This document shows positions 1 through 8,123 of a stretch of DNA of 64,000 nt, one piece after another; the first letter of the stretch is position 1; each line of letters starts with the position of its first letter. Position numbers and translations under genes: made by a program. The notes below the pieces were generated by a model. It saw nothing but the letters and a program-made list of their open reading frames with translations, had not been told where the DNA came from and did no database searches. Source of the stretch: CAUZIZ01 sp965219855. Lineage in GTDB: Bacteria > Acidobacteriota > UBA6911 > RPQK01 > JAJDTT01. Location: positions 62,001-126,000 of the forward strand of contig CBDCOR010000015.1 in assembly GCA_965219855.1 (NCBI GenBank), in the 5' to 3' direction.

Positions 1-2
1 AC

Positions 3-860
3 GGGACCGTAGTTCTCAATCAGTGGCAGTTCCTCTGGTATCCCCTGGAGGAGGGCCGGAAGCGCTTCTCCCAGGGAGAAGATATCTGGGTGAGGGTCGG
101 CGGGCCCCCATGGAAGCGGGCCCAGCCGGACACGGACTGGAGCGGCAGCGATATGCCCTGGTGCCGGGCCCAGGGTGGTTGCTATGTGCATTTGAGTCCC
201 GATGGCGGCCGCACCTGGGGGCGGACTGTCAAGATCTCCACCGCACCCTACATGGGAGGCTTCACCCCCCGGGGAGTTGTCCAGCTAGAGGACGGGAGCG
301 TGCTCATGGTCACGGCTGACCATACGCTGAATCAGACTGCTTATGTGGTGCGCTCCCAGGATGGCGGCCTGAGCTGGAGCCAGCCCCTGAAGTTAGCGAG
401 TGTTCAGGAAGGGAGTCTCTCGGAGCCCACAGCCGCGGTCCTGCCAGGGAACAGGGTGGTCGCCATGATGCGCAGCAGGACCGGCTACCTTCACCAGAGT
501 GAGTCCCCGGATGGGGGACTGACGTGGACACCGGTGCGCCGTACACCGATTAGGGGATCCCCGGGGCATCTACTGCTTCTGTCCGATGGCCGGTTGCTGG
601 TGACCTACGGGCACCGTGGAGCTCCATGCGGCATCCGGGCCTGCCTGAGTCAGGACGGCGGGCGCACCTGGGACTACGAGAGGGAGCTAGTGATCCGGGA
701 CGATATGCCCAACAAAAACCTGGGTTACCCGGTATCGATCGAATACGAACCTGGGCGTCTGTTCACCATCTACTATGGCGAACAAGAAGGAGATGGTGCC
801 CGGGAGGTTGCAGGCTATGGTGTCAGCAGTATCCGGGGCAGCTACTGGGAAGTGTCTTGA
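3..860 (+). CDS. Asp-box (BNR) sialidase-like glycosidase, 5' partial
   Basis: The reading frame is open from the left edge of the window, so the start lies outside; 285 residues are visible. Four Asp-box motifs of the form S-x-D-G-G-x-[TS]-W are seen (SPDGGRTW, SQDGGLSW, SPDGGLTW, SQDGGRTW) at about visible residues 65, 118, 168 and 216, spaced by roughly 50 residues as in a six-bladed sialidase propeller. Proteins of this fold cleave or bind terminal sugars, but Asp boxes mark the fold and do not prove sialidase activity. The catalytic Arg triad cannot be judged from the part seen. The gene ends about 27 bp before a convergent esterase gene. A second probable glycosidase starts at the other end of the window. 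The fold call is secure; the substrate is unknown. Confidence 0.8.
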   Translation, partial: GTVVLNQWQFLWYPLEEGRKRFSQGEDIWVRVGGPPWKRAQPDTDWSGSDMPWCRAQGGCYVHLSPDGGRTWGRTVKISTAPYMGGFTPRGVVQLEDGSVLMVTADHTLNQTAYVVRSQDGGLSWSQPLKLASVQEGSLSEPTAAVLPGNRVVAMMRSRTGYLHQSESPDGGLTWTPVRRTPIRGSPGHLLLLSDGRLLVTYGHRGAPCGIRACLSQDGGRTWDYERELVIRDDMPNKNLGYPVSIEYEPGRLFTIYYGEQEGDGAREVAGYGVSSIRGSYWEVS

Positions 861-886
861 AATCGGCGTCCTGACAAATCGAGTCT

Positions 887-1832
887 CTAGGGTTGGGGAG
901 TAGCCGGCGGGATGTGGCGCGCCAGAAACTCGCGAATTGCGGCGAACGCCTGCTGGTTCTCCTCGAGACTGAAGCCTCCGTGTCCTCCTCCCGCCACGGT
1001 ATGCAATGAATTGGGAACGCCCACCGCGTCCAGCGCCAGATGCAGGCGCTGGGCGTGGTCGTAAGGCACGATCAGATCGGCATCGCCGTGAATGGTGAGA
1101 ATCGGGGGCAGGTCCTTCCTCACCCAGGTCAGGGGCGAGACCCGTTTGGCGATCTCAAAGCGATCCGGCATGGACCCCATCCAGGCCACAGCGTAGGTCT
1201 TCGCGTTCTCGCCGGCCAGGAGGTCGCCTACGTCGGTGATGCCATACCAGTTGACGATGGCGGCAACCCTCAATCTCCTGATCCAGCGGCGCCGCCCGGT
1301 CGGGCTCATCTGGATTCCTGACGGGACAGCGTCGGTCCAGACCGGCGGACACTGGCAGCATGCCAGTAATGAGGGAGAGATGTCCACCGGCAGAGCCTCC
1401 CGTCAAAACGATCCGATCCGGGTCGAATCCATATTCCCCGGCGTTCTGAAACACCCAGCTAAGGGCACAGCGGCAATCCTCTACCGCAGCTGGAGCCAGA
1501 GCGTTTCGAGCCAGGCGATACTCGACGTTGACGACAGACCAGCCCATCTCCAGATACGGCAGCGTCCACAGGACGCTGCCTTCCTTGGTACCGCCAACCC
1601 ATCCGCCTCCGTGAATGTAGACAAGGGTCGGAAGCGGCTGCTCGACGACCCGGGGAGCCATGACATCCAACTTCGATTCATAACCGTCGGCGGTGAGATA
1701 GGTAATGTTGGGGAAGACCCGATAGCGTGTCGACACCTCCACGGCCCGGGAGGCCGCGTCCGAGCTCTGTCCCCAGGTGCACGGAGCGACAAGGCAAATC
1801 ACGACGAAGAATATCGAAAGCCAGATTTTCAT
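887..1832 (-). pseudogene. secreted alpha/beta-hydrolase esterase (BD-FAE-like), frameshifted
   Basis: The ATG at 1832 sits behind an AAAGGAG ribosome site and opens with a signal peptide (MKIWLSIFFVVICLVAP). The N-terminal frame carries the oxyanion-hole HGGG and the nucleophile motif GGSAGGH. The acid (HGDADLIVP) and the histidine (GGGHGGF) lie in another frame that ends at 887. Homologous sequence runs through both frames, so one gene has a shift. Removing one base of the C-run at 1267-1269 would join ...DQEIE to VAAIVNWYG. The family hydrolyses acyl or carbohydrate esters, and the signal peptide points to export. Either this is a recent pseudogene or the shift is a sequencing error in a homopolymer. 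The neighbouring Asp-box glycosidase would fit a polysaccharide-degrading role. Confidence 0.75.
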
Positions 1833-1919
1833 GCCAACTCCTTTCGGCGGCGGGCTTCCCCAGTCTATATCAGCACAGTCCATTTCGACAGACCTGCCAC
1901 CAGGAGTGGGACGCCAAAG

Positions 1920-2065
1920 CCAATGAAGTTTCTTTGTCGAATGGGGCAGCCCGGCTGGGGAGCTACTAACCTGAAACTTGATTGGCGAATGTAGCTTTGG
2001 CCTCTAGGCCGAAGTCTTCTTCCTTCGAGCCTTTGGCTCGGACGGCGGCCTGGAGGCCACCGCTA
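1920..2065. repeat. composite palindromic repeat (A then B), left part, split by the intron
   Basis: Module A (1920-1984) starts CAATGAAGTTTC and closes with the inverted CTGAAACTTG. Module B (about 1984-2065) has outer arms TGGCCTCTAGGCCG and CGGCCTGGAGGCCA and an inner GAGCC/GGCTC hairpin. The group II intron begins directly after CCACCGCTA at 2065, and the rest of the unit resumes at 4094. Related copies lie at about 17300, 21275, 28065 and 40120. No coding capacity is seen. Confidence 0.8.
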
Positions 2066-2655
2066 GTGCGCCTGTGAAGGCGTTTGATCAGAAGGGTGAA
2101 AGTCCCTTCCAGGCTAACGTTACCGGCCTGAAGTCGACAGTGGTAACTGCGTTTCCGTGAGGAAGGGTGGAGAGCAACCTGAGACGAACGACCAATCCGT
2201 AACGCAAGTGAACTCGATTCGGCCAAGCCTGTCGGGGAGGGTCCTGGCAAAGCCCGAACCCTTGACCGCGCGACGGCTATCCCTCCGACCTGAACGGTCT
2301 GCCCGGGGGGATAGACGCGGCAAGTCACGGCGGTGAAGTAACGTGACAAAGCGACCGTGACGAAATGGCAATGCGGTGGTTGGAGATGGAGAGGTCGGAA
2401 GGTCAAACGAGATAAGCAGGGAGATCTGTCGGGTGAGGGACGTGGACGACCCATCGTGAGAGCTCGCAGTGGGGGACGCTGCGTGAGCAATGGCCCAGGC
2501 CCGCGGTGCAGTATCGCCCGCCGAAGGGGAGCGAACCTGGCGATACCGGTGAGGTCGGTTGAAGCGGCTCGACAGAAGTCAGAGCTCCCATAGTAGCGGG
2601 GAAGCCGTGCAGCAAAACGCGGTGGAGCGAAGGGGAGCAGGAAGGTAGATGCGAA

Positions 2656-4015
2656 ATGACTAAATCGCGGAAACGTAACTCCGCCCAAAGGCGGGACTAC
2701 ATCCCGGTCACAGTGCCGTTTTCGGCTAGCCCGGCTGGAGAGCCCGCTGGCATCGAACAGTGGGCTCATCGCGCGGTTTGGACGGATCGCATGTTGGAGA
2801 CACTTTTGAAAGGAAAGGTGAGAGGAGGGAAATGGCACACGCTGATCGATAAGGTGTTTTGCAGCCGGAACCTTTCCAGCTCGGCCGAGAAGGTCTTGGG
2901 CAGGAAAGGAGCGGCGGGAGTGGACCGGCAAACGTGGGGGGATTTCGCCGAACACGAGCGGGAGGAACTCGAATGGTTGCAGGAAGAACTGCGTGAGGGG
3001 ACCTATCGTCCGGCAGCGGTGCTGCGGAGGTGGATTCCCAAAACAGGCAGTTCGGAAAAGCGACCGCTGGGGATTCCGACCGTGCGGGGATCGAGTCGTG
3101 CAAACGGCTTTGGTCCACGGGATCGAGCCGATTCTGGAGGCCACGTTCCATGATCGAAGCTACGGCTTTCGTCATGGGCGAGGGTGCCACGGCGCACTGC
3201 GGTACGTCGAAGAGCTGCTCGAAGCCGGTTATGTGTATGTCGTCGACGCGGATCTGAAGGGTTACTTCGATACGATCCCGAAAGATCGACTGTTGGACCT
3301 GATCCAACAGAAGATATCGGATCGCCGCGTGCTGGGCCTGGTTCAGCTGTTTCTGAATCAGGGGATACTGGAAGAGCTGCGTAAGTGGATTCCGGAAGCC
3401 GGAGTCCCCCAAGGCGCCGTTCTTTCTCCGGTGTTGTCGAATGCCTACCTCAATCCCCTGGACCATCGGATGGCCGATCTGGGCTTCCAGATGGTGCGCT
3501 ACGCGGATGACTTTGTCCTGCTGTGTCGCGCACCCGAGGAGGCTGAAGCGGCCCTGGCCGAAGGGCGGGACTGGGTGGAGGACAACGGGCTGAGACTGCA
3601 TCCCGAGAAGACACACATCGTGGACTCGCGAGAGAAGAGCTTTTCGTTCTTGGGCGATTCGTTCCGAGGCCGTTTTCGGTTTCCACGAGCGAAGAGCCAC
3701 CGAAAGTTCGTCGAGCGCATTCACGAGCTGACGCCGCGCAAGTCGGGCGACTCGCTGGAGGTCATCCTCCAGCGGCTCAATCGCTCGACGCAAGGCTGGT
3801 TCAACTACTTCCGGCACTGTCATTGGAACATCTTCAAGGACTACGACGGTCTGATCCGTCGTCGTTTGCGACGCCTGCTTCTGAAGCGCAACCGGAAGAA
3901 TAGAAAACGCCTCTGTCGAAATCACCGTTGGCCCAACGCCTTCTTTACGGATCATGGGTTCACGAGCCTGACTGACGCCCATATCCGTTTCGTCCAATCC
4001 ATAGGAACCTACTGA
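2656..4015 (+). pseudogene. ltrA: group II intron reverse transcriptase/maturase (LtrA-like), frameshifted
   Basis: The N-terminal part has RT-0/RT-1 sequence (GAAGVDRQTWGDF, RPLGIPTV). The second frame continues with DRSYGFRHGRG, DADLKGYFDTI, PQGAVLSP and the catalytic YADD, followed by the X/maturase region (NRSTQGWFNYFRHCHW). The two frames are joined by a +1 shift at the GGGG run 3086-3089: deleting one G gives RPLGIPTVRDRVVQTA, which is what the family has. The protein would splice the intron and reverse-transcribe it at a new site. With the shift as read, it would be cut before the active site. The cause could be real decay or a homopolymer read error. The ATG at 2656 follows GGAAGG. 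Confidence 0.88.
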
Positions 4016-4018
4016 CTG

Positions 4019-4054
4019 GAGAGCTGTATGCGGGAGAATCGCACGTGCAGTTCG
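4019..4054 (+). other. intron domain V hairpin
   Basis: A short hairpin with GAGCTGTATGCG on one side, a GGAGAA-type loop and CGCACGTGCAGTTC on the other matches the size and shape of group II domain V, the catalytic core. It lies 6 bases after the reverse transcriptase stop and is followed by a domain VI-like stem. Fold assigned by eye. Confidence 0.7.
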
Positions 4055-4093
4055 GAGGGAGGGGAGCCGGGTGACCGTGCTTCCCTACCCTAT

Positions 4094-4169
4094 CGTCCCT
4101 CGACTGAAGTTTCTTTCAGGTACGATCCGGCTCCCAGCCGGGGGCGGGGTTAAGCTGAAACTTCATAGG
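4094..4169. repeat. composite repeat, right part after the intron (A-type arm pair)
   Basis: CTGAAGTTTC at 4104 and GCTGAAACTTCAT near 4160 are the inverted arms of module A, enclosing a GGCTCCCAGCC-type hairpin. Read together with 1920-2065, it restores the A-B-A order seen at 17290-17462, 28063-28233 and 40117-40336. Confidence 0.75.
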
Positions 4170-4188
4170 TGTTGCATTCACTTTGACG

Positions 4189-4290
4189 TTCGCATGTTCG
4201 GTGTTCTGCGGTTTCTGATTTAGCCTTTTCCTTGCTCTTGAGACGGCAACCGGTGAAAACGCTGAACCGCAGAATATCGAACAAGCGAAT
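4189..4290. repeat. hairpin repeat D, copy 1
   Basis: The left arm TTCGCATGTTCGGTGTTCTG continues into GCGGTTTC. It is mirrored by GAACCGCAGAATATCGAACA plus AGCGAA about 60 bases on. Two further copies lie at 39747-39846 and 39870-39965. No protein is encoded. Together with A copies on both sides it fills the gap between the intron and comM. Confidence 0.7.
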
Positions 4291-4343
4291 TTCGAAGCCC
4301 GGAGGAAGACGAAGGAGAAAGCCTTTGACGTTCCCTGTTCGTG

Positions 4344-4403
4344 CAGAAGTTTCTTTCTCGAATGGGGTCAGCGCGCCTGGGGGCCCCACTAACCTGAAAC
4401 TTG
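4344..4403. repeat. repeat A, solo copy
   Basis: GCAGAAGTTTCTTTCTCGAA and the inverted CTGAAACTTG flank a GC-rich centre (CGCGCCTGGGGGCCCC). It lies beside hairpin repeat D, upstream of the comM 3' end. The remaining bases to 4490 show no gene. Confidence 0.7.
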
Positions 4404-4490
4404 AAAATCTCAAGGGACAAGAAACAGGATACAAAGAAGCTCCAAGTCACAAGCACGAAGGCTGGCGCGAAGCGTAATAGACCGGTCCTT

Positions 4491-6038
4491 CTAGCTTGCT
4501 TTCCAGAAGTTGCGGTCGAGTGAGCGGTACTGAATCGCCTCGGCGACATCCTCGGAACGAAGGTTGTCCGAGCCGTCCATGTCGGCGATCGTACGGGCGA
4601 CTTTCAAGATTCTATCGTAGGCGCGAGCAGAGAAGGCCAGTTTCTGGATTGCCTTCTCGAGCAGCTGTTTGGTGGCACCGTTCAGGCTGCAGTATTGCTG
4701 GATCTGGGAGGATCCCATCTGGGCGTTGCAGAAGATATTCTTGCCCTTGAAACGCCGAAGCTGTCGGGCTCTTGATGACCCCACTCGTTCGGCGATCTGT
4801 TGGGAGGGCTCTCCATCGGGATCCCGCGTTAGTTCGTCATACTTGACCTCGGGGACGTCGACATGAGGGTCGATTCTGTCCAGCAGCGGACCCGAGATCT
4901 TGGCGAGATAGCGCTGAATCTGGGGAGGCGTGCACACGCAGTCCCTTACCAGACTGTTCCAGTACCCACAGGGGCAAGGATTCATCGCAGTAGCCAGGGT
5001 GAAGCGGGCGGGGAAGGTCAGGGTTCGAGCTGCCCGGCTGATCGTCACCTCGGCCTCCTCCGACGGTTGACGAAGCATTTCCAGTACCCGCCGCTCGAAT
5101 TCCGGCAGTTCGTCGAGAAAGAGGACCCCGTTGTGTGCCAGGGAGACTTCTCCGGGCCGGGGTTGAGATCCCCCTCCGACCAGGCCAGCTCCGCTGATGG
5201 TGTGATGAGGTGCCCGGAAAGGCCGGCGGCTCAAGAACGAGCAATCTGATTTCAAGAGACCGCAGACACTGTGGATCGCCGTGGTTTCAAGCGCTTCGGG
5301 AAAGCTCATGGGCGGCAGGATAGATGGAATGCGTTTCACCAACATGGTCTTCCCAGCACCCGGCGGACCGATCATCAGGATGTTGTGACCTCCGGCGCAG
5401 GCTACCTCAAGGGCTCGCTTTGCCGCCCCTTGCCCTTTGACCTCCGCGAAGTCGGGAAGGGACGACTCCTGTTGTTTTACCAACTCTCCTAGGTCGACTC
5501 TCAAGGGCGGGTAGCGAGACAGATCACCGTTGAGCAGACGCAGGACTTGGGGCAGGCTGAAAGCCGCGTAGACATCCACGCCCTTTACACCGGCAGCCTC
5601 GCGAGCATTGTCGTTAGGGAGCAGCAGTTGGTGGAACTTGTGTCGTTTGGCGTTGAGGGCTATCGGCAACGCACCTCGTATGGGCCGGACACGTCCGTCT
5701 AGGGAAAGTTCTCCGAGGATGATCCAGCGCTGGACCTGCTCCGGCTGCAGTTCACCGCTGAGGCCCAGGATAGCCAGAGCGATCGGGAGATCGTAGCAGC
5801 TGCCTTCCTTCTTGAAGTCAGCCGGTGCCAGGTTGATGGTGATGTTGCCCTGACTGGGAAAGGAGTAGCCACAGTTGCGGATGGCGGCCCGCACCCTTTC
5901 GCCGCTCTCCTTGATGGCAGTATCAGGAAGCCCGACTACGTGGTAGCTGGGCTTGCTGGCGACAGACAGATCGACTTCGATATCGATGAGTTCGGCTTGG
6001 ATGCCCAGTACAGAGGCGCTGTGAACCTTGAGTAGCAT
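4491..6038 (-). CDS. comM: ComM/YifB Mg-chelatase-like AAA+ ATPase
   Basis: A 515-residue protein, the usual size for YifB/ComM. The N-terminal ChlI-like domain starts MLLKVHSASVLGIQAELIDI. Walker A GPPGAGKT is near residue 224, Walker B is GVLFLDE, and the C-terminal Mg-chelatase domain ends with the expected helices (RAYDRILKVARTIADM). In Vibrio and Haemophilus ComM is a hexameric helicase that drives branch migration when taken-up DNA is integrated. The frame extends upstream of 6038, but family alignment favours this ATG, and no strong ribosome site is visible. It is transcribed away from hemE. The gap between the two carries repeat E. Confidence 0.93.
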   Translation of the reverse strand: MLLKVHSASVLGIQAELIDIEVDLSVASKPSYHVVGLPDTAIKESGERVRAAIRNCGYSFPSQGNITINLAPADFKKEGSCYDLPIALAILGLSGELQPEQVQRWIILGELSLDGRVRPIRGALPIALNAKRHKFHQLLLPNDNAREAAGVKGVDVYAAFSLPQVLRLLNGDLSRYPPLRVDLGELVKQQESSLPDFAEVKGQGAAKRALEVACAGGHNILMIGPPGAGKTMLVKRIPSILPPMSFPEALETTAIHSVCGLLKSDCSFLSRRPFRAPHHTISGAGLVGGGSQPRPGEVSLAHNGVLFLDELPEFERRVLEMLRQPSEEAEVTISRAARTLTFPARFTLATAMNPCPCGYWNSLVRDCVCTPPQIQRYLAKISGPLLDRIDPHVDVPEVKYDELTRDPDGEPSQQIAERVGSSRARQLRRFKGKNIFCNAQMGSSQIQQYCSLNGATKQLLEKAIQKLAFSARAYDRILKVARTIADMDGSDNLRSEDVAEAIQYRSLDRNFWKAS

Positions 6039-6130
6039 TTCGATTCGTGAAACGCCCTGAACGATGCGGCGTGCACTCTTTTCTAACGTGGTTACTCTCG
6101 AAAATGTGATGGAAAAGTAGGTCGGGGGGG

Positions 6131-6290
6131 AACTTTGGTCGGGGACCGGGAAGATTGTGCTGTTGTCCGGCTCTCTCCTGCCTTCGTCGTCCTCGACGGC
6201 CGGAACTTGAGTTGATCTTGCTGACAAGTCAAGTCTTTCGCGGCTTCCATCTCTGCCGGACGGGGCTTTGCAATATTGCAGTTCACATCA
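6131..6290. repeat. repeat E, copy 1, in the comM-hemE divergent gap
   Basis: This stretch shares long blocks with 40330-40452: GGTCGGGGA, TGCTGTTGTCC, GACAAGTCAA, GCCGGACGGGGCTTTGCAAT and TTGCAGTTCAC. It includes the palindrome TGCAATATTGCA. Both copies are non-coding and lie upstream of essential genes (hemE here, the dcw cluster there). The remaining bases of the 355-bp gap should hold the promoters for both neighbours, but none stands out. Confidence 0.7.
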
Positions 6291-6393
6291 ATAAGGGTCT
6301 TCCTCCACAACCTGCGACGTTCAGAGGCGCGACGAATCCTTTCAAGTTTCACCTTAGAGGGCATCCACGCTAAGATGTTCAGGAGACGGATAC

Positions 6394-7467
6394 ATGGAGA
6401 GCACAGCTCGAGACGAGAGTCGGTTTCTGAAGGCGTGCCGAATGGAGCCGGTTGACTGTACCCCGGTCTGGTTCATGCGCCAGGCGGGACGCTACTTGCC
6501 TGAGTACAGAGAGCTGCGGAAGTCGCACACGCTCTTGGAGCTGTGCCGGAATCCTGAGCTGGCCGCTGAGGTTACGCTTCAACCGATCCGACGCTTCGAT
6601 CTCGATGCCGCCATTATCTTCGCCGATATCTTGCTCCCTTTGGAAGGAATGGGTGTGGCCTTTGAGTTTGCCAAGGGGGAGGGCCCGGTAATCCACCGGC
6701 CCCTGCGCACTCCGGACGACGTCAAGACCCTGCGTCTCATGGAACCGGTTGAAGAGCTCTTTTTTGTCTTGGACGCGATCCGCCTGGTGCGGCGAGAGCT
6801 CTCCCCCTCCGTCGCCCTGATTGGATTTGCAGGAGCCCCGTTTACGCTGGCCAGCTACATGATTGAAGGTGGGCGATCGCGAGCCTTTCAAGAGGCCAAG
6901 CTTTTCATGTACTCAGAGCCGGATGCCTGGCATGAACTGATGCTCAAGCTGGCCACGATAACGGTGGCCTACCTTGCCGCCCAGATCGAGGCTGGTGCCC
7001 AGGCGGTCCAGCTCTTCGACAGTTGGGTGGGATGCCTGGGTCCTGAAGACTATGAGCAGTACGTGTTCCCGTACTCCCAGAGCATCTTTGAGCGCCTCGA
7101 TCGCTATGAAGTACCGCTGATTCATTTTGGGACCGGCACTGCCACCCTCCTCGATCTCATGAAGAAAGCCGGTGGGACCGTGATAGGACTCGACTGGCGC
7201 GTTCGGCTCGGCGAGGCCTGGCAGAATCTGGGTCAAAATGTGGCCGTACAGGGGAATCTGGATCCGATAGCTATGTTGGGAGAGCAGAACCTGCTGAGAG
7301 GGAAGGTTCAGGACGTATTGAGTGAAGCGGCATCGCAGCCGGGGCATATCTTCAATCTGGGCCACGGGATCCTTCCTCAGACTCCAGTCGAGAATGTCTC
7401 GGCGGTAGTCAGCTGGGTGCACCAGGAGACCCGAAGTACGCCCGACGCATATAAACGTTTGGTTTAG
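6394..7467 (+). CDS. hemE: uroporphyrinogen decarboxylase
   Basis: A 357-residue cytoplasmic enzyme that removes the four acetate carboxyls of uroporphyrinogen III to give coproporphyrinogen III in haem synthesis. The family signature FMRQAGRYLPEY is at about residues 27-38, with FADILLPLEGMG after it. The C-terminal block FNLGHGILPQTPVENV matches the usual HemE end. The ATG at 6394 follows AGGAG at a good distance. Other haem genes are not adjacent. The next gene starts 67 bp downstream with its own ribosome site. Confidence 0.97.
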   Translation: MESTARDESRFLKACRMEPVDCTPVWFMRQAGRYLPEYRELRKSHTLLELCRNPELAAEVTLQPIRRFDLDAAIIFADILLPLEGMGVAFEFAKGEGPVIHRPLRTPDDVKTLRLMEPVEELFFVLDAIRLVRRELSPSVALIGFAGAPFTLASYMIEGGRSRAFQEAKLFMYSEPDAWHELMLKLATITVAYLAAQIEAGAQAVQLFDSWVGCLGPEDYEQYVFPYSQSIFERLDRYEVPLIHFGTGTATLLDLMKKAGGTVIGLDWRVRLGEAWQNLGQNVAVQGNLDPIAMLGEQNLLRGKVQDVLSEAASQPGHIFNLGHGILPQTPVENVSAVVSWVHQETRSTPDAYKRLV

Positions 7468-7534
7468 AGGCCTATCCGCGGTCATTTAAACCATTTGTTA
7501 AACTTTTCCATCAAAATAGGAGTGGATAACAGCC

Positions 7535-8113
7535 GTGGCTAACCAACTCTGCAGCTCTTTGCTTACTTTCGTGGTCTTCATGGTGGTCTTTCCTGGCGGC
7601 GAAACCTCCCACGCGAGAGCTGCCGAGGAGCAGTGTTCCTCGATCGCTCGAGAGCTGAAGCTGCCAGCCAAGTTGAAGACTCGCGGCAAACTCCATCGGG
7701 CCCGCTGGGAGAAGGTGGATCAGGTGATCAGCAACCTGCGGAAGAAGATCCAGGGAACATCCTGCTCTTGGACCCTCAATCAGCTTTTTCGGCCCACCAA
7801 GAAGGAGTTGATGTTCCCGCTGACAAACAATCTGCTTCGGACAACCCCAGATGCGTCCCTCGAGGGTGTCGAGGTGTTCAACCAACGAGGAGAGCGACTC
7901 GGCCTGTACGCCAATAGGGTGATGTACCAGCGCAGCGGTGGGCTTTATCGGAAGAGGGAATACACGTTGTACTATTTCCAGTACAAGAACTCACAAGGAA
8001 AGTTGCAGTCGGCCGGGAAGCAGCTCCTCCTCGACTCCTACCTGGTGAGATGGGAAGACATCAAGGACAGGGTTGTCATTGCGGCCGAATCGGGAAGGGA
8101 TTCGGTCAATTAG
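7535..8113 (+). CDS. secreted protein of unknown function
   Basis: 192 residues starting at a GTG behind AGGAG. The N-terminus has a hydrophobic stretch (LLTFVVFMVVFPGG) followed by small residues, consistent with a Sec signal peptide cut near SHARA-AEE. The mature part is basic in its first half and has an aromatic-rich segment (YTLYYFQYKNSQGK). I recognise no domain. The next gene starts about 10 bp after its stop with a strong AGGAGG, so the two are probably co-transcribed and may both act in the envelope. Confidence 0.7.
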   Translation: MANQLCSSLLTFVVFMVVFPGGETSHARAAEEQCSSIARELKLPAKLKTRGKLHRARWEKVDQVISNLRKKIQGTSCSWTLNQLFRPTKKELMFPLTNNLLRTTPDASLEGVEVFNQRGERLGLYANRVMYQRSGGLYRKREYTLYYFQYKNSQGKLQSAGKQLLLDSYLVRWEDIKDRVVIAAESGRDSVN

Positions 8114-8123
8114 GAGGTCAGCC

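Larger units (their letters stand above)
2066..4093 (+). mobile_element. group II intron
   Basis: The element begins with the group II 5' signature GTGCGCC at 2066. It carries an intron-encoded reverse transcriptase with YADD, then a domain V-like hairpin at about 4019-4054 and a domain VI-like stem, and ends ...CTACCCTAT near 4093. Length is about 2.03 kb. The boundaries are supported by unfilled copies of the same repeat in this window, where CCACCGCTA is followed directly by CGCCGGGACC; here CGTCCCTCGAC resumes after the intron. It sits just after a strong hairpin, as class C introns tend to, but the class was not established. The protein stops after the maturase/DNA-binding part with no HNH endonuclease domain visible. 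Confidence 0.9.

Noticed and set aside
1236..1994. Plus-strand open frame over the esterase
   Set aside because: Shadow frame. The esterase motifs are on the minus strand and no ribosome site or domain supports this one.
2726..3997. 423-codon minus-strand frame over the intron
   Set aside because: Shadow of the reverse transcriptase, which has YADD and the other family motifs on the plus strand.
6140..6300. Riboswitch in the hemE leader
   Set aside because: Repeat E is present, but it does not match any riboswitch I know and also occurs upstream of mraZ.
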